In this document: in pieces, positions 51,355-57,671 of the stretch
How the letters are laid out: every line of letters starts with the position of its first letter
How positions within the stretch are numbered: position 1 is the first letter of the stretch
Source: an uncultured Collinsella sp.
GTDB lineage: Bacteria > Actinomycetota > Coriobacteriia > Coriobacteriales > Coriobacteriaceae
DNA length: 57,671 bases
NCBI GenBank assembly: GCA_900541175.1
Contig: UQIT01000012.1
Coordinates: forward strand, 1-57,671
Direction: 5' to 3'
Program-made: the position numbers and the translations under genes
Notes under the pieces: model-generated
Told to the model about the DNA's origin: nothing
Databases searched by the model: none
What the model saw: the letters and a program-made list of their open reading frames with translations, nothing else

Positions 51355-52833
51355 CTACCCAAGATCCTCGCCATTAGTGGCGATACATTTCTGATACCAA
51401 TAGAAAGAGTCTTTACGCGAGCGCTCCGCAGTGCCGTTGCCGCAATTATCCAGATCGACATAGATAAGCCCGTAGCGCTTGTCCATCGTAAGAGGACCGC
51501 AGGCAACAAGGTCAATGAATCCCCAGATCATGTATCCGCGCACGTCAACGCCATCGATCACTGCTTCCTTAAGGCACTTTATGTGCTGGCGCAAATAATC
51601 GATTCGATACTCGTCGTGGATGCTGCCATCCTCCTCGACCACATCAGATGTACCGAGGCCGTTCTCGGCGATATACAGGGGCAGCCCATAGCGGTCATAC
51701 ATCTGGTTAAGGGTAACCCTCAGGCCAATGGGATCGAGCTGCCAGCCCCACTCACTCGTCTCGAGATAAGGGTTCTTGTTTGCCATGACCAGATTTCCCG
51801 CAGTCTTCTCCCATCCCTGATCGCAAGTGGATACCTGGGAAAAGTAGTACGAGAAGGCCAGGAAGTCGACCGTGTTGCGGGCGATAAGCTCTTCATCGCC
51901 CGGCTCCATTTGAATCTCGATATCGCACGCATCGAAATAGCGATTCATATAAGCGGGGTATTTTCCACGAGCCATCACGTCCGTATAGAACCAGTTGGAA
52001 TACTGGTCGTCGTGAATAGCCTGCATGTTATCTTCGGGACGGCAGGTGGCAGGATACGTACAGAATCGAGCGATCATGCCGCCAACGGGAGTATCGGGCG
52101 AAAGACGATGGACAATCTCGACGGCACGCGCATTGGCAACGAACTCGTGGTGCAGGCACTGGAAGATGGCTCGATCGAAGTTCTCTCCCTCTTCGTCTTT
52201 GACCAGACAGACCCCGTCCCAAGGCGAAAAACGCGCTGCATTGAACTCGTTAAAAGGCAGCCAGAAATCGACCAGATCGCCCAATTCCGTAACGATTGTT
52301 TCGACATAGCGGGCGAAGAAATCAATCGTCTTGCGATTCTTCCATCCTCCATATGTGGTAACAAGATTTACCGGGATGTCATAGTGAAGCATGGTGACGA
52401 AGGTCTTAATGCCGTGCTTTTTGCACTCACCCAGCATGCTTCGATACCACTCGATGCCTTCGCGGTTAGGCTCAAGGTCATCTCCGTTAGGATAGATTCG
52501 GCTCCAGCAAATAGAGGTGCGGAACAGCTTGAGACCCATCTCCGCAAAAAGCGCGATGTCCTCACGATAGTGATGATAGAAGTCGTTGCCACGCCTAAAC
52601 GGGTAGAACTCAACGCCATCATCTGCGAGAGCGTTCATTAGCTCGTCATGGCAGAAGGGGTTGTTTTGATGCTTGTCCTCGATCTGGTCATGAGTCCAGG
52701 TGCCATCCAGCCATCGACAATCCTGCGTCGACTTTCCCTTTCCGCCCTCATTCCAGGCGCCATCAGCCTGCGAGCACGATATGGCTCCGCCCCATAAAAA
52801 GTCGGAGTCAAATCCATGTTTTAACTTACCCAT
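51355..52833 (-). CDS. GH1 6-phospho-beta-glucosidase
   Basis: 492 residues, normal for GH1, from the ATG at 52833 (MGKLKHGFDSDFLWGGAISC) with AAGGAGG upstream. Acid/base E196 lies in PFNEFNAARF, and the nucleophile E390 in YIAENGLGTSD. The NExx pattern and QADGAWNEGGKGKSTQD are typical of phospho-glucosidases. It hydrolyses the sugar-6-phosphate delivered by the neighbouring EIIBC. First gene of the operon; its upstream region is shared with the divergent AraC regulator. Confidence 0.95.
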   Translation of the reverse strand: MGKLKHGFDSDFLWGGAISCSQADGAWNEGGKGKSTQDCRWLDGTWTHDQIEDKHQNNPFCHDELMNALADDGVEFYPFRRGNDFYHHYREDIALFAEMGLKLFRTSICWSRIYPNGDDLEPNREGIEWYRSMLGECKKHGIKTFVTMLHYDIPVNLVTTYGGWKNRKTIDFFARYVETIVTELGDLVDFWLPFNEFNAARFSPWDGVCLVKDEEGENFDRAIFQCLHHEFVANARAVEIVHRLSPDTPVGGMIARFCTYPATCRPEDNMQAIHDDQYSNWFYTDVMARGKYPAYMNRYFDACDIEIQMEPGDEELIARNTVDFLAFSYYFSQVSTCDQGWEKTAGNLVMANKNPYLETSEWGWQLDPIGLRVTLNQMYDRYGLPLYIAENGLGTSDVVEEDGSIHDEYRIDYLRQHIKCLKEAVIDGVDVRGYMIWGFIDLVACGPLTMDKRYGLIYVDLDNCGNGTAERSRKDSFYWYQKCIATNGEDLG

Positions 52834-52851
52834 TTGCCCTCCTTGATCGGA

Positions 52852-52982
52852 TGCTCCAGCGGATAACCCAATACTAGGAAGAACAAGATGCATAAGATAT
52901 CGCATAGAAAGCTTGGGTTTATAACATTTTTTTAGATATAATACCGTTCAAGGCATCGATTCTACCGTTCACCGCTGGAGCA
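52852..52982. promoter_or_regulatory. Shared bgl/araC control region with 11-bp inverted repeat
   Basis: TGCTCCAGCGG (52852-52862) and CCGCTGGAGCA (52972-52982) are perfect inverted copies, each abutting one start codon region. TATAAT (52937-52942) is a likely -10 for the AraC gene. A loop formed by a dimeric regulator is conceivable. Confidence 0.5.
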
Positions 52983-52986
52983 CCCC

Positions 52987-53979
52987 ATGGATTCGAATCT
53001 CAAACAGTTGCTCTATACGCATACCGAGACCGAAGAGTGGCATCGTACGCATCCGGGAGAGCCCAGCCCGCGATATAACAGGGTGGAAACCACAACCATT
53101 AACGGCGAAGAGGTCTATCTGTTTGATTGGAAAGAAACCCTCGACGAAAACCCCGTGGGCCTTATCAAGGAGTCACGCTTTACCGACATTCCTCCTCATA
53201 TCAATCGGGATATGGAGCTTAACTACGTGTACGACGGCGTCTGCACGTTTGTCGTCAACGGACGGTCACTGCTCCTTAAAAAGGGTGATGTGCTCATTTG
53301 CAACACCGGCGTAGTCAGAAGCGTTCCATACGTTAAGGGCGAGCACGATATCGTCATTTCAATCGTCTTCAAAAAGGAAATGTTCGATTCGGTGTTCCTG
53401 AGCCAGCTACCCGGCGCGTCACCATTAACGAATCTCCTATTTGATTTTGTGTCCAAAAACCGTGAGGCTCGCAAATATCTCATTCTTCCAGAGGAATACG
53501 CCCGACATGCGCGACGCCTCATCGAGATGCTCTTTATCGAATATCACTTTAAAGATGCCTACTCCAATGAACTCATGAGGCACCTCGCCGTCAGCCTATT
53601 CCTTGTTCTCATACGAGGACTGTACCGACGCTCCGCAACTGATAACCAGGCGATCATGTCGGACGAACGCATCGTGTCGATTCTGAATCATATTGAGCGA
53701 AGTTACGGCGACTGCACGCTCGAAAGCATTGCGAGCGATACGGGTTATAGCACCAGCTATCTCAGCAGCTTGATCAAGCAAAAAACCGGCAAAACGTTTT
53801 CGCAAATCAAGCTCAACCAGCAGCTCACAGAGGCGGCATATCTTCTCAATAACACCGAGCGCAGCGTGCAGTATGTAGCCCGAAAAGTCGGCATCTCCAA
53901 CATGTCATTCTTTTACTCAAAATTTAAAGAAGCATTCGGCGAAACGCCAGGTGCGTTCAGGACGCATCGGTCCAGTTAA
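52987..53979 (+). CDS. AraC-family regulator of beta-glucoside use
   Basis: 330 residues. The N-terminal half is cupin-like (PHINRDMELNYVYDGVCTFVVNGRSLLLKKGDVLICNTGVV), fitting ligand sensing. The C-terminal double helix-turn-helix (230-328: IVSILNHIERSYGDCTLESIASDTGYSTSYLSSLIKQKTGKTFSQ ... VQYVARKVGISNMSFFYSKFKEAFGETPGAFR) is complete. Divergent from the GH1/EIIBC operon, whose activator or repressor it probably is, with a phosphorylated or free beta-glucoside as effector. GGAG precedes the ATG. Confidence 0.92.
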   Translation: MDSNLKQLLYTHTETEEWHRTHPGEPSPRYNRVETTTINGEEVYLFDWKETLDENPVGLIKESRFTDIPPHINRDMELNYVYDGVCTFVVNGRSLLLKKGDVLICNTGVVRSVPYVKGEHDIVISIVFKKEMFDSVFLSQLPGASPLTNLLFDFVSKNREARKYLILPEEYARHARRLIEMLFIEYHFKDAYSNELMRHLAVSLFLVLIRGLYRRSATDNQAIMSDERIVSILNHIERSYGDCTLESIASDTGYSTSYLSSLIKQKTGKTFSQIKLNQQLTEAAYLLNNTERSVQYVARKVGISNMSFFYSKFKEAFGETPGAFRTHRSS

Positions 53980-53987
53980 AGGCGTTA

Positions 53988-54902
53988 TTACTCAGATCGA
54001 TCAGCTTCGCGCGGCACAGGAATGCACAATCGGAGCAGTGAGCGCATCGCCTCTACCAGCACAAAGCCGGCGATAGCGACCGTAATTGCCACGTCGAGCG
54101 GCGTGTTCACAAACCAGAGCATCGTCATGAGATACGACCCGGCATTAAAGGCAAAGTGCAACAGGATCGTGTAGCGGAGCTTTCCGGTGGTCACGAGTAC
54201 CCAACCAAAAATGAGGCCGGCAGCGCCCGCGTAGCAGCCCTGCACCCAGTTCATGTGCATAAAGCCGAAGACCGCCGCCTGCAGCACGATTGCCGCGGCG
54301 ACGCCCCAGGTACTCGGGGCCGCCCAGGGCACCATGGCGCCGTCTTGCGCGTTCGCGCGGCGCCGGCGCTTCCAGAGCGGACGGCACTGTGGATTAAACG
54401 CACGCAGCGAAAACTCAAAAATGATACCGCGCACCAGCAGTTCCTCGCAAAACGGGGCGCCGAGCACCGTGGTCAGGACGGCCAGATAGCTCGTGTCGCC
54501 CATGCCCGTCTCCTCGACAAGTTCGCTGTAATCGGCCGCCGCCTCGGGTAACAGCGACAGCACAGCGTCGGTCACGTAGCCAACGACCACCTGCAGGGCA
54601 AGGCCGATCACGACAACGCAGACGATGCGCTTCCATGCCGCGCCTGCTCCCCCACCGAGCGGGCGCTCGCCTTGCTGGCGCGCCATAAACGAGCGCGGCC
54701 ACAGATAACGCCACCACAGCAGCGCCATCAAAAACGACGCCGTCTGAGCGGCAGCCTGGAACCATTGGATATCGAGATTGTCGATCGGATAGCCCGTCAG
54801 CGCCGACACGGCACCGAGAACAGAAAACAGAACCACGCTCAGGGCTATATCGGCAGCGACAACGCCAAAACAGGCAAGCGCCCAAACCAGCGCATTGAGC
54901 AT
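53988..54902 (-). CDS. CPBP-family intramembrane protease
   Basis: 304 residues from the ATG at 54902, with GGGAGGAGG upstream. About eight hydrophobic segments. The active-site motifs are present: E153-E154-xxx-R158 (FCEELLVRG), FGFMHMNW with the His, and HFAFN near the end. Such Abi/CaaX-like proteases act within the membrane; substrates are rarely known, and in bacteria they include bacteriocin immunity factors. Convergent with the AraC gene. The start region overlaps a 27-bp direct repeat. Confidence 0.9.
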   Translation of the reverse strand: MLNALVWALACFGVVAADIALSVVLFSVLGAVSALTGYPIDNLDIQWFQAAAQTASFLMALLWWRYLWPRSFMARQQGERPLGGGAGAAWKRIVCVVVIGLALQVVVGYVTDAVLSLLPEAAADYSELVEETGMGDTSYLAVLTTVLGAPFCEELLVRGIIFEFSLRAFNPQCRPLWKRRRRANAQDGAMVPWAAPSTWGVAAAIVLQAAVFGFMHMNWVQGCYAGAAGLIFGWVLVTTGKLRYTILLHFAFNAGSYLMTMLWFVNTPLDVAITVAIAGFVLVEAMRSLLRLCIPVPREADRSE

Positions 54903-54916
54903 GCCGACCTCCTCCC

Positions 54917-54969
54917 AACGACTAGTCATTGGGGACGTTCTTCAACGACTAGCTGTTGGGGACAGTCTT
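54917..54969. repeat. Two 26-bp direct repeats
   Basis: 54917-54942 and 54944-54969 both begin AACGACTAG and share TTGGGGAC and a TCTT end. They supply the last codons of the antitoxin gene and part of the CPBP leader. Confidence 0.75.
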
Positions 54970-55147
54970 TGCCAAAGGCCCCGCTGGGCGAGATGTCGAA
55001 CGGGAAGGTGCCGCAGCGATTGAACGCGGCGATGAACATGCGGATGGCGTTGGACGGCGTGGTGCCTACGAGTTGGGTTGCCGCCGCGAAGGCCGCCTTT
55101 TCCTCGGGCAAGACCTTCGCGACAACCGGGGTCATGTTTTCTGCCAT
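54926..55147 (-). CDS. Orphan RelB/DinJ-family antitoxin
   Basis: 73 residues from the ATG at 55147 (MAENMTPVVAKVLPEEKAAF). The ribbon-helix-helix-type N-terminus (VVAKVLPEEKAAFAAATQLVGTTPSNAIRMFIAAFNR) matches RelB/DinJ antitoxins. The usual C-terminal part that wraps the toxin is short, and its final residues (DCPQQLVVEERPQ) are encoded by the direct repeat, suggesting truncation. No YafQ- or RelE-like toxin ORF is adjacent on either side, so it is an orphan or a remnant. A possible operator lies at 55262-55290. Confidence 0.75.
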   Translation of the reverse strand: MAENMTPVVAKVLPEEKAAFAAATQLVGTTPSNAIRMFIAAFNRCGTFPFDISPSGAFGKDCPQQLVVEERPQ

Positions 55148-55261
55148 GGCGATTCCTTTTTGAAACGACGGTGGTGCGGATAGATGCGGGCCACGCGGCT
55201 GGGCGACGGGCTGTGAAGGCAACCCGATTGGCCCGCATCTGGAGTTTGTTTCTACTGCGTT

Positions 55262-55290
55262 GGTATTACTTGGTAATCCTAAGTATTACC
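55262..55290. promoter_or_regulatory. Operator-like inverted repeat upstream of the antitoxin
   Basis: GGTATTACTT (55262-55271) and AAGTATTACC (55281-55290) form a 10-bp inverted repeat with one mismatch. Antitoxins of this type repress their own promoter, so the site fits autoregulation. Confidence 0.4.
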
Positions 55291-55363
55291 CCGCAGATAG
55301 AATACCATACCGAACCCTATGGGGACGGAGAAAAAACGGATCATTTTGTTGCTGAGTAAGTAT

Positions 55364-56743
55364 TTAGAGCGTGATGATGTCCGAGATATTGAGGGCCTGA
55401 GCGTCGACGGCATCGTGCGTAGCAAGCAACAGCATGCGGCCGTCGAGCAAGTCGAGCACGACCTCGGCGCATGCGTCGCGCGCAGCGGTATCTAGGCCGG
55501 TAAAGGGCTCGTCCAGAATCACTGCGCCGCCCGGACACAGCAGGGCTCGGGCAATCTCGACGCGACGGCGCTGCCCGCCCGAGAGCTCGGCCACACGAGT
55601 ATGCACATCGACCCCCGGCACCAGCAGGCGCAACAGGGCCGCGGCACTCGAGGCGTCCACGCGCGCGTCGGCGCACACCAGCACGTTATCCAAAGCCGAG
55701 GCGCCCTCTACCAGGCGCACATCCTGAAACACCATGGAGCACGGCGCGCACTCCCCCGCCGCCAGCGCAAGCAGCGTCGACTTGCCCACGCCCGAGGTGC
55801 CCATCACGCAGGCGCGCCCACCGGCGGGCACACGAAGCACCAGTCCGTCGAGCGCCGGAGCCCAGGGAGCGTGATCGCCCACGGCGAGCGCAAGCTCCGC
55901 AGCAGCCCTGCCGCCAGCAGAGCCGCCTGCACGTCCGCGAGGACAACGCCCATGCGCCCGCACAGCAGCACGCCATGCTGCGGGCCCCGAAGCCCGCAGC
56001 AGCCACACCAGCACGCGCTCACAAGCCCACGAGGCGGCAACGACCAGCACGGTCCAAGCCAGCAGATCAGCCGTCTCAATCAAAAGCTTCGCCTGATAGA
56101 TGCGCTCACCCACGGTGCCCACCGCCATGCCGATCAGCTCCGCCGCCACGCCGGCCTTCCAGCTCATGCCAATCACGGCGCGGGCGCACGAAAGCACAAA
56201 CGGCAGGACTTCGCGCCAGGTGTGGGCGCAAAACAGTCGCCAGCCCCGCACGCCATGCAGGCGGAACATCTGCTTCAGCGGTTTATCCGCTTGCGTCAAA
56301 CCCTCGACCAGCGAAAAATACACGCCCGGCAGCGCCATCAAAAAGACCGCCACAATGCTCACGCGCGCCGACCCCAACCAAATGAGCAGCAAGACCACTA
56401 TGCAGGCAACCGGCGTCGCCTTAACAAACGAAAGCGCCGGGGCCACCAAGCGGGCAAACGTCAGCGACCACACCGAGGCTCCCGCCATCACGCCGCCACA
56501 CGCCGCGGCAAGCGCCAGCCCACCCAAGATTCGCGCGCCTGAGCCCACCAGAATCGCCCACGTGCCGGCATCGCATACTAGCCGCAGCAACGCCACCGCA
56601 ACAGTACCTGGCCCCGGCAAAATCAACGGCTGCGCCACCAGTGCCGCTGCAAAGACCCACACGGCAAGCCAAAAGGCGGCAACGGCACCTGCTGCCGCCA
56701 CCGCCTTCATACGCTCTGCCATTTGTCGAGCAAACGCACGCAC
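55364..56743 (-). CDS. Fused ABC permease and ATPase (nitrate/taurine-type importer)
   Basis: 459 residues from the GTG at 56743, with GGAG 6 nt upstream. Residues 1-250 are a BPD-type permease with about six membrane segments and an EAA-like loop (MSWKAGVAAELIGMAVGTVGERI, 193-215). A Gly/Arg/Ala linker (251-285) leads to an ABC ATPase: Walker A GTSGVGKS (315-322), Q340, signature LSGGQ (387-391), Walker B ILDEP (409-413) and H443. ATPase and permease of NitT/TauT systems are normally separate proteins, so one polypeptide holding both is unusual; two copies would form the whole transporter core. The ATPase part is short (about 175 residues) with a compressed helical segment. It lies 3 bp after the substrate-binding gene. 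Confidence 0.9.
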   Translation of the reverse strand: MRAFARQMAERMKAVAAAGAVAAFWLAVWVFAAALVAQPLILPGPGTVAVALLRLVCDAGTWAILVGSGARILGGLALAAACGGVMAGASVWSLTFARLVAPALSFVKATPVACIVVLLLIWLGSARVSIVAVFLMALPGVYFSLVEGLTQADKPLKQMFRLHGVRGWRLFCAHTWREVLPFVLSCARAVIGMSWKAGVAAELIGMAVGTVGERIYQAKLLIETADLLAWTVLVVAASWACERVLVWLLRASGPAAWRAAVRAHGRCPRGRAGGSAGGRAAAELALAVGDHAPWAPALDGLVLRVPAGGRACVMGTSGVGKSTLLALAAGECAPCSMVFQDVRLVEGASALDNVLVCADARVDASSAAALLRLLVPGVDVHTRVAELSGGQRRRVEIARALLCPGGAVILDEPFTGLDTAARDACAEVVLDLLDGRMLLLATHDAVDAQALNISDIITL

Positions 56744-56746
56744 GGG

Positions 56747-57671
56747 CTACTCCATGTAGTAGAAATCATCGGCCGGGAGCTTGCCGCCCACGGCGCTCGC
56801 GTCCGCATCGGCCAGCACCTGCAGGTACCCACCGAGCGCCGCCTTCATATCCTTCCCCGTCTGGCACACGAGCATGCACCCGGGAATCGCCTTTTCGGCA
56901 ATCGCGGCGTTATCGACGATACCCGCATCGACCACGGCCTGTGCCCAATCTGCCGGCGCCGCATTGACGGCTTTCACGCTCGCCGCATGGCGGCGCAAGA
57001 ATTCCGCCACGGCCTCGGGATGTTCCTCGGCAAAGGCTCGGCGCACCACGGTCACGCCCGTCAGCAAACGGGAGCCCGTGTCACCCGCTAGTTCGTCCCA
57101 CGCATCGGTCAGGCTCACCGGCGCCGACAGCTTGCCCTCGCTCTTTGCGATGGCAGCGGTCTTGAACGGCTCGGGCAGCACGCCCACGGCAGACGGATCG
57201 GCAAGCAGCGCCGAGAGCACCTCGGTGGGCTCGCTCTTAAACTCAAGCGCCACCTGGCCGGTCAGGCCCGCGCGCTCCAGCAGATAGTTCATGACGTACT
57301 CCGGCGTGGCGCCCTTGCCCGTCATGTAAACGGTGCGACCCGCCAAATCGCCAAACGAGGTCACGTCCGCGTCGCCCGTCACCACGCTCAGCACGCCCAG
57401 CGTGTTGATGTCGATGACCTGCACCGCACCCTCGGTCTTGTTGTAGAGAACGCTCGCCACGTTGGCGGGCACCAGGGCAATGTCGACATCGCCCTGAATC
57501 ACCTTGGGCACGATCTCGTCGGCGGCAGTGTTGATCGCAAAGTCGAACTCATTGTCCGTCTCGCCATCGGCCGCCTGATCCATAAACCGCACCAGACCGA
57601 TCGACGTCGGCCCCTTGAGCGAGGCGACATGCACCTCGACCGGCTCTGCGGCGGCACTGGCGAGAATCCCG
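56747..57671 (-). CDS. ABC substrate-binding protein (partial, 5' end beyond window)
   Basis: At least 308 residues, running off the right edge. The visible start, GILASAAAEPVEVHVASLKG, looks like the end of a signal peptide. The region PTSIGLVRFMDQAADGE, the DIALVPANVASVLYNKTEG stretch and TGKGATPEYVMNYLLERAGL are typical of NitT/TauT/SsuA-like binding proteins, whose ligands include nitrate, sulfonates, and thiamine precursors. The ligand cannot be told from sequence. It is translationally close (3 bp) to the fused permease-ATPase gene. Confidence 0.88.
   Translation of the reverse strand, partial: GILASAAAEPVEVHVASLKGPTSIGLVRFMDQAADGETDNEFDFAINTAADEIVPKVIQGDVDIALVPANVASVLYNKTEGAVQVIDINTLGVLSVVTGDADVTSFGDLAGRTVYMTGKGATPEYVMNYLLERAGLTGQVALEFKSEPTEVLSALLADPSAVGVLPEPFKTAAIAKSEGKLSAPVSLTDAWDELAGDTGSRLLTGVTVVRRAFAEEHPEAVAEFLRRHAASVKAVNAAPADWAQAVVDAGIVDNAAIAEKAIPGCMLVCQTGKDMKAALGGYLQVLADADASAVGGKLPADDFYYME

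Overview
The window looks like a chromosomal segment of a high-GC, anaerobic gut actinobacterium of the class Coriobacteriia, most likely Collinsella. This is judged from codon bias, gene content (AddAB, a superoxide reductase, formate-folate enzymes, PTS sugar uptake, a FucO-type dehydrogenase) and the style of the intergenic palindromes. No database search was possible. I saw no rRNA, tRNA, CRISPR array, integrase or transposase.

Layout. 1-1.6 kb: the 5' part of a secreted protein made of identical DUF4430 repeats, behind a cobalamin riboswitch. 1.6-5.4 kb: an AarF/UbiB-type kinase with a phasin-like partner, then a C69 dipeptidase. 5.4-7.3 kb: an inverted-repeat-bounded non-coding element, then fchA-folD. 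7.4-11.9 kb: two paralogous lipoproteins sharing an upstream palindrome, then a Tat-exported PI-PLC-like protein. 12-17.3 kb: small regulatory or unknown genes (one frameshifted), a zinc-ribbon protein, a cation-efflux transporter and a coiled-coil membrane protein. 17.5-21.5 kb: fhs and ruvCAB. 21.6-24.1 kb: a degenerate NAD-synthetase homologue and a superoxide reductase. 24.3-38.5 kb: SWIM/SNF2 helicase, dnaE and addBA. 38.7-42.7 kb: a TrpR-like repressor, a holin-like membrane protein, an Rrf2 regulator divergent from cysK, and mnmA. 42.8-49.9 kb: M42 aminopeptidase, iron-dependent alcohol dehydrogenase, an interrupted LURP-one-like gene in an AT-rich patch, a YoaK-type membrane protein and a YgiQ-type radical SAM protein. 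50-55.1 kb: a beta-glucoside PTS/GH1 operon with a divergent AraC regulator, a CPBP protease and an orphan RelB-like antitoxin. 55.4 kb to the end: an ABC importer whose permease and ATPase are one polypeptide, with its substrate-binding protein running off the window.

How genes work together. FolD has lost the Lys and Gln used by its cyclohydrolase activity but keeps the other aligned positions, and the gene just upstream encodes a stand-alone cyclohydrolase/cyclodeaminase; with Fhs this would give a three-protein one-carbon route. AddAB, RuvABC, DnaE and the SNF2 helicase serve DNA replication and repair. The superoxide reductase fits an oxygen-exposed anaerobe. The GH1/PTS/AraC cluster is a self-contained beta-glucoside module.

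The most interesting leads are the B12 riboswitch coupled to DUF4430 repeats, the split FolD/FchA pair, the NAD-synthetase pseudoenzyme, the fused ABC permease-ATPase, and two families of intergenic inverted-repeat elements.
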